A stretch of DNA of 64,000 nt from Bacillus sp. Cs-700 (GTDB lineage: Bacteria; Bacillota; Bacilli; Bacillales; Guptibacillaceae). The stretch spans positions 124,001 to 188,000 of the forward strand of contig NZ_CP041063.1 of NCBI RefSeq assembly GCF_011082085.1, read 5' to 3'. The notes beneath the pieces were generated by a model. That model was not told the DNA's origin, searched no databases, and saw nothing but the letters and a program-made list of their open reading frames with translations. Below, piece by piece: positions 8,411 through 15,688 of the stretch; the first letter of the stretch is position 1; each line of letters begins with the position of its first letter. The position numbers were made by a program, and so were the translations under genes.

Positions 8411-9490
8411 ATGAAAAATGTCCTTCGGTTCGCTTTGCTAATTGTTGTGATCGTCATTGGAATGGACGTTTACGACAAGGTCGAGTGGCGTAACATCGGC
8501 ACAGAAGTTGAACGAATCATTAACGAAGAGAAATTCGTGTTGGAAAACACAACAGAAGGCGTGAAGCAGGAAGAGTCAATAGCGAAAGATGAACCACTAC
8601 CTGAGCTAACAGGCATAGAAAAATGGGTAGGCCAAGAAGTTGATACAATGAAATCGAATCTGGGTGAACCTGATCGAATTGACCCTAGTTCTTACGGATA
8701 TGACTGGTGGATCTATGAACAGTCTAACTCAGCTTATTTACAAATTGGTGTAGAAGAAAATCGAGTTGTCACGGTCTTTTTTATGGGAGATGTGGATGCT
8801 GGCGAGAGATACCCAATGGGAGAACAAGCTTCTACTATTTTCGAGGACGAAGCACCCCAAAAGGAGATTTCCGTGAAATTTGATGCTTATGACTATCGTT
8901 TTCAATTAACAAAAGAAGAACAGCAGCTAAAACCGTTAGTGGCCATCCACGAAGGATTATTTGCCCAATATTATTTTGATAAATTTAATGGAAGCTTGCG
9001 GGCAGTTAGAATTGCTGAGCCTGGTGTTCTCATTAAACAAAGACCATATGCCGTTTCTTACCGCGGTGGATTGCTAGAGCCCGAAGAGTTATCAGAAGAA
9101 GAATGGCAGGGCGTACAGGCAGCGATGGAAAAGCAAATACACGCAATGACAAATGTCCTTCGAAACCTTTCAGATAAAAAACCACTAGGTTATAACGATG
9201 AAGTTGCCGAAGTGGCGTTTGGTCACAGCAAAGATATGGAAGAGAATCATTATTTTTCACATACTTCTCCATCTGAAGGAGAGCTTTCCGATCGTTTAAA
9301 GGAAGGAGACGTTCTTTATAGTTATGCAGGAGAAAACATCGCAGCCAGATATCCTGATGCAGGAGCTGCGATGATTGGTTGGTTGAACAGTAAAGGACAT
9401 CGTGAAGCGCTTCTTAATGAAGAATTTACTGAAATTGGTGTTGGGGTTTTCCGCTACTACTATACTCAGAATTTTATTAAACCTTTCTAG
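8411..9490 (+). CDS. ylbC: YlbC-like CAP-domain protein
   Basis: A 359-aa protein with an N-terminal hydrophobic anchor or uncleaved signal (about residues 4-20). A CAP-associated N-terminal domain follows (about 70-200; GIEKWVGQEVDTMKSNLGEP, ESGYDWW-type aromatic core). A C-terminal CAP/SCP domain (about 235-355) shows HSKDMEENHYFSHTSP, YAGENIAAR and GHREALLNEEFTEIGVGV. This two-domain plan and position match B. subtilis YlbC. The role is unknown; the family is thought to act outside the membrane. ATG with ATGGAGG 10 nt upstream. Its last 14 nt overlap the convergent thioesterase gene. Confidence 0.88.
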   Translation: MKNVLRFALLIVVIVIGMDVYDKVEWRNIGTEVERIINEEKFVLENTTEGVKQEESIAKDEPLPELTGIEKWVGQEVDTMKSNLGEPDRIDPSSYGYDWWIYEQSNSAYLQIGVEENRVVTVFFMGDVDAGERYPMGEQASTIFEDEAPQKEISVKFDAYDYRFQLTKEEQQLKPLVAIHEGLFAQYYFDKFNGSLRAVRIAEPGVLIKQRPYAVSYRGGLLEPEELSEEEWQGVQAAMEKQIHAMTNVLRNLSDKKPLGYNDEVAEVAFGHSKDMEENHYFSHTSPSEGELSDRLKEGDVLYSYAGENIAARYPDAGAAMIGWLNSKGHREALLNEEFTEIGVGVFRYYYTQNFIKPF

Positions 9491-9911
9491 GGATAACGAT
9501 AAAATTACCGGTCGCAGTGGCAACGATTGTACCATCATCTCGATAGACGTTCGCTTTTATGACCCATCTCGCATGGCTTTTAAACACGATATGGGAGCGG
9601 CATCTTAATTCATTGCCATCGCCTTTAGATAGGAAGTGGATGTTCATCTCAGATGTCACTGCTGCCTGATCAGAAGGAAGTGATTGGTGAACAAGTGAGC
9701 CCATCGCAATATCAATTAAGGATGCCGTGATGCCTCCATGAACCATTTGAAGAGGATTATGCACAAGGTCTCGAACGGGTATGATGCTTTCGTATGTATT
9801 TTCATCGAGAAGCTTGCTCTTGATTCCCATTAACCCAGCTAAATACGTCTTATATTCATTTCTTTGTTTCTTTAACACGCCTTCTAATAATGAATAGAGA
9901 GTTTTTTTCAT
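9477..9911 (-). CDS. PaaI-family hotdog thioesterase (N-terminus possibly frameshifted)
   Basis: A hotdog-fold acyl-CoA thioesterase of the PaaI/DUF4442-like group, about 144 aa. The active-site helix segment is NPLQMVHGGITASLIDIAMG (HGG with downstream Asp), followed by AAVTSEMNIHFL and a final TGNFIVI strand. The ATG at 9911 has GAGG 9 nt upstream. A 37-codon ORF (9856-9969) with its own AAAAGGA site overlaps in another frame and reads ADEHEKN up to an A7 run. Removing one A would join it to this protein, giving a longer N-terminal helix. The substrate is unknown. Confidence 0.8.
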   Translation of the reverse strand: MKKTLYSLLEGVLKKQRNEYKTYLAGLMGIKSKLLDENTYESIIPVRDLVHNPLQMVHGGITASLIDIAMGSLVHQSLPSDQAAVTSEMNIHFLSKGDGNELRCRSHIVFKSHARWVIKANVYRDDGTIVATATGNFIVIPRKV

Positions 9912-9969
9912 GTTCATCTGCCTCAGCTAGGATTTCTGAAAAAAATTGAAGTAGTTGCTGGTCTTCCAT
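9856..9969 (-). other. Short overlapping ORF: likely displaced N-terminus of the thioesterase
   Basis: ATG at 9967-9969 with AAAAGGA about 11 nt upstream opens a 37-codon frame starting MEDQQLLQFFSEILAEADEH. It crosses the A7 run at 9902-9908 and then stops, while the thioesterase continues in another frame. Either this is a short translated leader, a frameshift mutation or sequencing error in the A-run, or a slippage site. Confidence 0.5.
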
Positions 9970-10116
9970 ATAAGTACCATTCCTTTTGACAAGTTATTGT
10001 TTCTATTAGTTTATCAATAATGGTCGTATACACCAATAAATAGGCGCACAATTGTTAAAAGTCTAATTATGATGTAGTAAGACCATTTAGGTTGTATGGA
10101 AGTGGAGGTGGCGAAT

Positions 10117-10512
10117 TTGCCTGAAGCAAAGGAAAAGGGAAGTCAAAAAGTTCAGGAATTTAAAACGTTCGTCAAAGCTCATCCTCATGTACTAAAAAAA
10201 GTGAAGCAGAAGGAAAAAACGCTTCAAGAGTTGTTTGAGGAGTGGATGCTTTTTGGTGAAGAGGATCCAAGCTGGTATGAAGAAAATCAAGAAGAAAATC
10301 CAGAAAAAGATCGAGAAGCAACTAATGAAAAAGGGATAGGTAGCATGCTTGGGGCGATTAAACAAATGAATTTTGAAGAGGTTCAAAAGGGGATTGAGCA
10401 ATTCAGCGGTGCCGTATATTCAATTCAAGAGGTATTGTCCCAATTTCGTAAACCAAAGGCACAGCCTCCTTACTCCCAATCCCATTCTCCTTTCCCGTTT
10501 CGACATGACTAG
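10117..10512 (+). CDS. ylbD: YlbD-like putative spore coat protein
   Basis: A 131-aa, highly charged, Glu/Lys-rich protein matching the YlbD family by position and by FKTFVKAHPHVLKKVK, LQELFEEWMLFGEEDPSWYE and the C-terminal MLGAIKQMNFEEVQKGIEQF segment. YlbD is listed as a putative coat protein in B. subtilis. TTG 10117 has GGAGGTG 6 nt upstream; the in-frame ATG 10096 has no site. It is followed 11 nt later by ylbE, so the two likely form an operon. Confidence 0.85.
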   Translation: MPEAKEKGSQKVQEFKTFVKAHPHVLKKVKQKEKTLQELFEEWMLFGEEDPSWYEENQEENPEKDREATNEKGIGSMLGAIKQMNFEEVQKGIEQFSGAVYSIQEVLSQFRKPKAQPPYSQSHSPFPFRHD

Positions 10513-10523
10513 GAGGAGATGCA

Positions 10524-10757
10524 ATGCGTGAGGAAGTACAGGAGTTTTTAGCCAATCGTCAGGATCTTGTTTTTTTTCTAAGGAATCAGCCTGTTTGGTA
10601 TCGCCGATTAAGTAGAGAACCATATGCTTTGAAAGAGTTTGAAGAAGCATCAAAAACGTTCTACGGTCAGACGTTTCCGCAAAAAGTTGACCGTTTCCAG
10701 AACCAATTAAACATGGTGAATATGATGCTTGCTTTAATGACCCAATTAAAAAATTAG
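10524..10757 (+). CDS. ylbE: YlbE-like protein
   Basis: A 77-aa soluble protein of the YlbE family. The conserved block FLANRQDLVFFLRNQPVWYR at the N-terminus is followed by LSREPYALKEFEEASKTFYG. ATG with AGGAGGAG upstream. The function is unknown. It always travels with ylbD, which supports a shared sporulation role, but that is inference. Confidence 0.88.
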   Translation: MREEVQEFLANRQDLVFFLRNQPVWYRRLSREPYALKEFEEASKTFYGQTFPQKVDRFQNQLNMVNMMLALMTQLKN

Positions 10758-10768
10758 GGTCTTTTTTT
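10739..10768 (+). terminator. Terminator overlapping the 3' end of ylbE
   Basis: GACCC (10739-10743) pairs with GGGTC (10757-10761) around the stop codon, followed by seven T residues. Confidence 0.75.
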
Positions 10769-10814
10769 ATTATTCTTTTCACTCGTGGGCACACTTAGGA
10801 AAGAAGGGGTGTGG

Positions 10815-11213
10815 ATGCACATGGTTGTTAAGCGTTTAGGAAGGCATCTGATGGTCATTGCTTTTATGATTAGCTGTTGTGTACCAGTTGTTGGGTTCAG
10901 TCAAGCACTGCAAGAAAATGTCTCAGCTAAAGAGAACACAGAGCCAGTTATATTAAATCATCGGGTGAAAGGCTCTGCCGTTTTTATTGAGTGTTTGATT
11001 CCAAATTTTTCATTTGACGATGGAAATACGACAAAAGAGTACCATGGATACTTAGATGTCTATCTCGATGGTGAAAAGTATCAAACGGTTGACCGAGCTG
11101 CGTTTGTCGTACGTAACTTACCTGAAGGAAAGCACTCGATTCGTCTTGATATTATGCGTGAAGACGGTGGGCGGTATTTATCGTTAAAAGAAATGAAAGT
11201 GGAAATAAAATAA
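10815..11213 (+). CDS. Small secreted protein of unknown function
   Basis: About 132 aa. A signal peptide is clear (HLMVIAFMISCCVPVVGFSQA, so cleavage near residue 30). The mature part looks like a single beta-sandwich: VKGSAVFIECLIPNF, YHGYLDVYLDGEKY, AAFVVRNLPEGKHSIRLDI, ending in EMKVEIK. This strand pattern resembles small carbohydrate- or surface-binding folds, but no family is recognised. ATG 10815 has GAAGGGG 5 nt upstream; ATG 10821 is equally possible. It is convergent with the ATP-grasp gene. Confidence 0.7.
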   Translation: MHMVVKRLGRHLMVIAFMISCCVPVVGFSQALQENVSAKENTEPVILNHRVKGSAVFIECLIPNFSFDDGNTTKEYHGYLDVYLDGEKYQTVDRAAFVVRNLPEGKHSIRLDIMREDGGRYLSLKEMKVEIK

Positions 11214-11232
11214 GCCTCTAATAGGAGGCTTA
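11211..11232 (-). terminator. Terminator of the ATP-grasp gene
   Basis: TAAGCCTC (11211-11218) and GAGGCTTA (11225-11232) form an 8-bp stem. On the minus strand it is followed by a T-rich stretch, just past the ATP-grasp stop. Confidence 0.7.
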
Positions 11233-11235
11233 CGG

Positions 11236-12039
11236 TTAAGATATTTGCTTAAATGGCGTTGTTGGCGGGACGATAGGTGGAAACTGCTCTTGTAAATAGT
11301 TGAAAATCAATTTCTCAACTTCAATTCCCTGGTGGACAAGTGCTTGATTACCAAATAAACAGTTGAATTCCAAAAAGTAATACTTTCCATTAGAACAAAC
11401 AACATCAAAACCGGCATGATTAATCCCAAGCGCTTTTGCGGTCTGATCAACTAACTGGAGCGCTTCTTCAGGAATATCATGGAAAGAAAGTTTACCTCCT
11501 TGTGCAACGTTATTTAGAAAAGATTCGCCTCCAACACGCCAATAGGCTGATACAACAGAATTCCCAACATAAACCACGCGAAGATCTTTCTCAATAGGCA
11601 AATATTCTTGTACATAGAGAACCTCATTGCGCTCTGCATAAGCACGGAACTCTTCCTCTGTTCGAATCAGAAAAACACCATTTCCCATTGAGCTTCTAAC
11701 TTCTTTTGCTACAAAAGGGAAAGGGAACGTATTTAGAATGCGTTCAATTGACTCGTTAGAACGTCCTGCAATTTCGGTATAAGGCATAAGATCTGGCGAA
11801 AGGGACCAAAAAGCTCTCGTCATTTCAACTTTATCGAATCCAAGTTGAATCGATTGGATCGAAGGGAAAATCTTTTTATTTAATCCATAAACAAGAGAAT
11901 TCACCTGCCACTTTTCTGGAAATAGCAGCACATCTGCTTCTCTAATTGAATGAATATCTTTAAACATATGATCGGGTTTAAGATAAGATACGCCTGACAT
12001 ACCAAGAGTTCGAAACGGATTGAACGTAATAAGTTTCAC
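11236..12039 (-). CDS. RimK-like ATP-grasp ligase, substrate unknown
   Basis: A 267-aa ATP-grasp enzyme. The nucleotide-binding lysine and glycine loop are in PFPFVAKEVRSSMGNGVFLI (about residues 105-124). VQEYLPIEKDLRVVYVG gives the adenine-contact and Arg segment, and GFDVV with YYFLEFN provide the Mg-binding Asp, Glu and Asn. Such enzymes join a carboxylate to an amine with ATP hydrolysis (RimK, LysX, cyanophycin-type). The N-terminal third is a compact Rossmann-like domain (MKLITFNPFRTLGMSG). GTG start at 12037-12039 with AAAGGAAG about 12 nt upstream. No obvious substrate protein lies beside it. Confidence 0.82.
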   Translation of the reverse strand: MKLITFNPFRTLGMSGVSYLKPDHMFKDIHSIREADVLLFPEKWQVNSLVYGLNKKIFPSIQSIQLGFDKVEMTRAFWSLSPDLMPYTEIAGRSNESIERILNTFPFPFVAKEVRSSMGNGVFLIRTEEEFRAYAERNEVLYVQEYLPIEKDLRVVYVGNSVVSAYWRVGGESFLNNVAQGGKLSFHDIPEEALQLVDQTAKALGINHAGFDVVCSNGKYYFLEFNCLFGNQALVHQGIEVEKLIFNYLQEQFPPIVPPTTPFKQIS

Positions 12040-12207
12040 AGTTTTCTTTGTCTTCCTTTCTTAGATGAAAACACATAAATCTAGAAAATTATAGATCCGA
12101 TTACATAAAAAGTCAATAACCAAATCGTGGATATTCACTTAACTACTATAGTAGAGGACTGGTCAGGGGGTTCCTAAAAGTGGTAAGATAAGGGTGGAGG
12201 TGTAGGT

Positions 12208-12648
12208 ATGATTGCTACTCTAGATAGTGTTATGATTTTAGATCAGGCTGAAGAGCTTGGATTTTTGATAAAAGATTCAGAAGTAGCTCATGAATATCAT
12301 GAGGCTAGGAAGCAGTTATCGAAAGATCGGGAGGCGCAGCGTTTAATTAAACGCTTCACGGAAATGAAAGAACTTTATGATGAGGTTCAGCGTTTTGGGC
12401 GTTATCATCCTGACTTTATGACGATTACTGTAAAAGTACGTGAAGCGAAGCGAGATATGGACCTTCACGAAGCAGTAGCCGCATTTAAGAAAGCGGAGAC
12501 AGAACTTGAAGGTCTTCTTGTAGAGGTTTGTTCTCTATTAGCTGGTGAAGTTTCTCCTTCTATTAAAGTTCCTTCCGGAAATCCTTTCTTTGATAACCAA
12601 TCGTGTGGTGGAGGCTGCGGCTCAGGCGGCAGCTGCGGTTGTGGATAA
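12208..12648 (+). CDS. ricF: RicF (YlbF), Fe-S regulator of RNA processing and sporulation
   Basis: A 146-aa helical protein of the YlbF/YmcA family. In B. subtilis YlbF (RicF), YmcA (RicA) and YaaT (RicT) form a complex. It carries [4Fe-4S] clusters, works with RNase Y in mRNA maturation, and promotes competence, biofilm formation and sporulation. The helical core spans residues 1-110. The C-terminus ends in the Cys-rich tail SCGGGCGSGGSCGCG, the cluster-ligating segment. ATG with GGTGGAGGTG upstream. The window does not contain the partner genes. Confidence 0.92.
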   Translation: MIATLDSVMILDQAEELGFLIKDSEVAHEYHEARKQLSKDREAQRLIKRFTEMKELYDEVQRFGRYHPDFMTITVKVREAKRDMDLHEAVAAFKKAETELEGLLVEVCSLLAGEVSPSIKVPSGNPFFDNQSCGGGCGSGGSCGCG

Positions 12649-12671
12649 CCAGAGCATTTGCTCTGGTTTTT
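12647..12671 (+). terminator. Terminator of ricF
   Basis: AACCAGAGC (12647-12655), loop ATTT, GCTCTGGTT (12660-12668), then a T-run. Confidence 0.9.
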
Positions 12672-12991
12672 CAATTTCGAAACCGAATGCAGTCGGGACA
12701 GAGGTTCCCGCAACAAAACATCTTTTCTTGGGGTACTAAAAATCGCACGCGATAAACAAGCAGCTGCTCTTCTTCACGAACGAAGGAATATTCCATCCTT
12801 AATTGCTTTCCTCGCATGCTTTTAGCAGCTTCCAATTTAATTAACATCTCAATCTCAGCTTTTCGAATATTCGAATTTACTGTAAGATAGAGAAAGGGAA
12901 TACCGGTTATTGTTTGTTTTGAAACGGTGTTCACATAAGTTGATTCGGCCAGTCGATTTAGAAATGGATTCCATATCTCATTAAGATTCAT
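12671..12991 (-). CDS. Conserved-looking small protein with a C-terminal Cys cluster
   Basis: A 106-aa soluble protein that I do not recognise. An alpha/beta body (IPFLYLTVNSNIRKAEIEMLIKLEAA, then YSFVREEEQLLVYRVRFLV) is followed by the tail MFCCGNLCPDC, which could bind a metal or Fe-S cluster. ATG with AAGGATG 7 nt upstream. It is convergent with ricF and their 3' ends meet at the ricF terminator. The nearness of two Cys-cluster proteins may be chance. Confidence 0.65.
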   Translation of the reverse strand: MNLNEIWNPFLNRLAESTYVNTVSKQTITGIPFLYLTVNSNIRKAEIEMLIKLEAAKSMRGKQLRMEYSFVREEEQLLVYRVRFLVPQEKMFCCGNLCPDCIRFRN

Positions 12992-13098
12992 TTTAGAGCA
13001 TCCTTTCTTAAAGACGGTCTCCTAATATCGTAACTGAATCATCATCAAATGACCACTCCGTTTAAGAGTGGAGTTCATAAGTAAAGGGGAAACGCGTC

Positions 13099-13374
13099 AT
13101 GTTTGTAGAACGGGTTGGCCTAGCAGTCTATATTCAGTCACTAAAGCATGCCAAACAGCTAAGAAGGTTTGGAAATGTTCACTACGTTTCCTCAAAACAA
13201 AAATATGTCGTGATTTATATTAATCTCGATCAATTGGAAACAACGAAAGAGCGCCTGAACTCTCTTCACTTTGTTAAGAGAGTGGAGCCATCAAAGCGTC
13301 CAGAGGTGCAAACTGAATATCAAAACGCTAAGCCTGATAAAGCAAAACAATATGATTACAAAATGGGTCTCTAA
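13099..13374 (+). CDS. ylbG: YlbG-like protein (DUF2129)
   Basis: A 91-aa protein of the YlbG/DUF2129 (UPF0298) family. Typical strands and helix are seen: FVERVGLAVYIQSLKHAKQL, GNVHYVSSKQKYVVIYIN, LNSLHFVKRVEPS. It has been seen near RNase and ribosome genes in Firmicutes; its role is not known. ATG follows AAAGGGGAAACG. It is a monocistronic unit with its own terminator. Confidence 0.9.
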   Translation: MFVERVGLAVYIQSLKHAKQLRRFGNVHYVSSKQKYVVIYINLDQLETTKERLNSLHFVKRVEPSKRPEVQTEYQNAKPDKAKQYDYKMGL

Positions 13375-13404
13375 AAAGCTAATCCTTTTAGGAGGCTTTT
13401 TTTT
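13373..13404 (+). terminator. Terminator of ylbG
   Basis: AAAAGC/GCTTTT outer stem and TCCT/AGGA inner stem, followed by eight T residues, directly after the ylbG stop. Confidence 0.85.
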
Positions 13405-13436
13405 ATGTCCTTTTTTAATAAAGCAGTTCTAAACGG

Positions 13437-13466
13437 TTGATTATTTCGGTAACCGAAGTATATAAT
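13437..13466 (+). promoter_or_regulatory. Promoter with embedded palindrome before the MFS exporter gene
   Basis: TTGATT (13437-13442), 18-nt spacer, TATAAT (13461-13466). Within the spacer lies the palindrome TTCGGT-A-ACCGAA (13445-13457), placed where a repressor would block RNA polymerase. Confidence 0.7.
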
Positions 13467-13487
13467 GGTCGAATTAAAGGAAGTGAC

Positions 13488-14720
13488 ATGGTGGAGAATT
13501 GGAAACGAAATGTATGGATTTTGTTTGGTAGTCAATTTTTAGTCCTAGGTGCCATGACGATGATCATGCCATTTCTCCCTTTATACGTGCAAGAACTCGG
13601 TGTAGAAGGGGAAAGTCAAATTAGCCTCTGGTCAGGCGTCATTTTCGGAGCGAATTTTTTAACAGCATTTTTATTTTCACCATTCTGGGGACGTATGGCA
13701 GATCGCCATGGACGAAAGCTAATGCTTCTTCGTTCTGGCTTCGGTATGGCAATCGTTATTATTTTAACCGGATTTGCCACAGGTCCCTGGTCTTTACTTG
13801 GTTTACGTTTGCTTAATGGGGTTGTTTCAGGGTTTATCCCTGCTGCCATTGCACTTGTTGCAACGAATACACCAAAAGAGCACGTTGGGTACGCGCTCGG
13901 TACGCTAAACTCAGGAGCGGTTGCAGGTGCCATTTGTGGTCCTTTATTTGGAGGATTAATGGCAGAAACGTTTGGCTTTCGAATGATCTTTAATATTACT
14001 GGTATTGTTATTTTACTTGCAGCATTTGTTGTATTATTTCTAGTGAAAGAAGAGAAAAAACCAGAACCCTCAGCCAAAAATGAGAAAAGCAACGCGATAA
14101 AAGATTTCAAAAAAGTAACGGTGCATTCTCCGATGCTATCGTTAATGCTTGTAGGTTTTCTTGTACAGTTTGCGCTTCTTGGTATGAATCCACTCATTCC
14201 TCTTTTTGTACAGCAGCTTACAGCAGGTGGAAATGTGGCTTTATTTGCAGGTATAGCCGCTTCTGTCATGGGAGTAGCAAATATGTTAGCTTCACCTAAA
14301 CTTGGAAAAGTTGGAGATCGTAAAGGCTCTCACCACGTTCTCTATTACTCGTTAATAGGGGCTGCGATCTTTTCTATCCCTCAGGCGTTTGTTCAAGAAC
14401 TTTGGCAATTAATTGCTCTTCGCTTTTTATTAGGGTTATGTATTGGAGGATTGCTTCCTTCAGTCAATTCGTTAGTTAAAACGTTATCGCCTGCTGGCAT
14501 GGAAAGTAGAACGTATAGCTTCTCGAATAGTGCGGTATATTTAGGGAACTTACTTGGACCTATAACGGGGGGAGCCATTGTCGCGTTGGTTGGGACAAGA
14601 GGTCTGTTTTTATTTGCAGGGATCATATTGTTGATCAGCGTAGCGTATGTAAAAAGAAAAGTTCTCCCAATCCTTGATCGGAGACGCACCGTTTATGAAG
14701 CAAAAGAAATTCCATCTTAA
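13488..14720 (+). CDS. MFS drug/multidrug exporter
   Basis: A 410-aa major facilitator transporter with 12 predicted helices. The first half contains the MFS motif A loop (GRMADRHGRKLMLLRS, between helices 2 and 3) and RLLNGVVSGFIPAAIALVA (helix 4). GTLNSGAVAGAICGPLFGG is a motif C antiporter signature in helix 5 and marks drug:H+ exporters. A second-half loop GKVGDRKGSHHVL repeats motif A. ATG 13488 has AAAGGA 6 nt upstream; the longer in-frame start lies inside the promoter. The substrate is unknown; a palindrome in the promoter suggests a local-type repressor, though no regulator gene adjoins. Confidence 0.9.
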   Translation: MVENWKRNVWILFGSQFLVLGAMTMIMPFLPLYVQELGVEGESQISLWSGVIFGANFLTAFLFSPFWGRMADRHGRKLMLLRSGFGMAIVIILTGFATGPWSLLGLRLLNGVVSGFIPAAIALVATNTPKEHVGYALGTLNSGAVAGAICGPLFGGLMAETFGFRMIFNITGIVILLAAFVVLFLVKEEKKPEPSAKNEKSNAIKDFKKVTVHSPMLSLMLVGFLVQFALLGMNPLIPLFVQQLTAGGNVALFAGIAASVMGVANMLASPKLGKVGDRKGSHHVLYYSLIGAAIFSIPQAFVQELWQLIALRFLLGLCIGGLLPSVNSLVKTLSPAGMESRTYSFSNSAVYLGNLLGPITGGAIVALVGTRGLFLFAGIILLISVAYVKRKVLPILDRRRTVYEAKEIPS

Positions 14721-14747
14721 AAGCAGGAGCCACTGGCTCCTGCTTTT
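14719..14747 (+). terminator. Bidirectional terminator after the MFS gene
   Basis: AAAAGCAGGAGCC (14719-14731) and GGCTCCTGCTTTT (14735-14747) form a 13-bp stem between convergent genes. Confidence 0.9.
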
Positions 14748-14762
14748 GTTTATTCTATGAAA

Positions 14763-15149
14763 TTACTGAAGCGGAGGTATTAAGTTATTTAAGCGAAGTA
14801 TCCCAATAATGTAGTTGAAATAAAGATCTACTTCGTTAAATTCACTTGAAGGCTTCACTTCAATGGGGATGATTGGCGTCTCAATCTCATCGCTTAATGC
14901 TTCAAATAGTTCCTGGCGCTGTACAGCATGCTCTTTTGCAGGAATCCCTTCTCTAGATATGTAAAGAGGCTGTAGGTTTCCTTCTCCAGCGGGTTTTAAG
15001 ACGACTACTGGTGATAAAACCTCCCTGTTATTCTTAATGGTTTTAAGTACGAGTAAACGGTGGACGCGATGTGAATTCGTTCTTGCAAGTTCAACTAATT
15101 CATATATATCAGAATAGCCTTCACCAAGCTCGATAAAGCGTTGAATCAT
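14763..15149 (-). CDS. Conserved hypothetical soluble protein
   Basis: A 128-aa protein without signal peptide or membrane segments. It begins MIQRFIELGEGYSDIYELVE and contains RVHRLLVLKT, SPVVVLKPAGEGNLQPLYIS and a C-terminal FNYIIGILRLNNLIPP. The pattern looks like an alpha/beta fold conserved among Bacillaceae, but I cannot assign a function. ATG with AAAGGAG upstream on the minus strand. It is convergent with the MFS gene and divergent from the next small membrane-protein gene. Confidence 0.7.
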   Translation of the reverse strand: MIQRFIELGEGYSDIYELVELARTNSHRVHRLLVLKTIKNNREVLSPVVVLKPAGEGNLQPLYISREGIPAKEHAVQRQELFEALSDEIETPIIPIEVKPSSEFNEVDLYFNYIIGILRLNNLIPPLQ

Positions 15150-15261
15150 GTTGTCATTCTCCTTTCCTTTAAATCAGAAATCCAATCATAATGTAGCATG
15201 AATTCTTTATGATGGAAAGGATGAAGCGTTTGCATTAGAATGAAAGAAAGGAGGTTCTTCT

Positions 15262-15576
15262 ATGGGCTCGATTCTGCTTCTGGTTGGTTTAGTAGGTGGG
15301 TTGCTTTATCTATACTGGAAAGGAAGACATGATGAAGAGGAAACCGTCGATAAAAAGTTGATTCAGGGATTGATTATCACAGACATTCTTGCTGCACTTG
15401 TGTTGCATGGTGTCATCACAGCTGCGGAGGCTGAATTGCTTTCAGAGCAATCTCTATCAGAGGTAGAAGATTATTTGTTTAATCATACGAGTATTACAGA
15501 AGGATCATTTAGCGACTGGGTTCATCACGATTGGCATGGTGTGCAGGTTGATGCACTCGACATTGATTCTGGCTAA
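15262..15576 (+). CDS. Small single-span membrane protein, unknown
   Basis: A 104-aa protein with one N-terminal transmembrane helix (GSILLLVGLVGGLLYLYW, residues 2-19). A short basic stretch (KGRH) follows, then an acidic cytoplasmic domain rich in Glu, Asp and Leu (KKLIQGLIITDILAALVLHG, ending SDWVHHDWHGVQVDALD). It is not recognised. ATG with GAAAGGAGG 8 nt upstream. It lies alone, divergent from 14763-15149. Confidence 0.65.
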   Translation: MGSILLLVGLVGGLLYLYWKGRHDEEETVDKKLIQGLIITDILAALVLHGVITAAEAELLSEQSLSEVEDYLFNHTSITEGSFSDWVHHDWHGVQVDALDIDSG

Positions 15577-15610
15577 AGTAAGAAACCTTTTTTATTCCAT
15601 ATGATAAAAA

Positions 15611-15656
15611 AACCCGCAGGATTTCCTGCGGGTGCCTTAAGCTGTGAAGCTAAGGC
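15611..15656. terminator. Two adjacent hairpins after the small membrane-protein gene
   Basis: Hairpin 1: ACCCGCAGG (15612-15620)/CCTGCGGGT (15625-15633), followed by a T7 run only when read on the minus strand. Hairpin 2: GCCTT-AGCT with a GTGA loop and AGCT-AAGGC (15634-15656), one bulged A. On the plus strand the pair forms a structured leader before the small ORF at 15689; on the minus strand hairpin 1 is a good terminator. Confidence 0.6.
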
Positions 15657-15688
15657 AAATGGGAGAGGAGAAACCGGAGGAAGAACTT

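Noticed and set aside
13616-14269. 217-aa open frame antisense to the MFS gene
   Set aside because: Composition is that of a complement of a transporter gene; no start signal or similarity.
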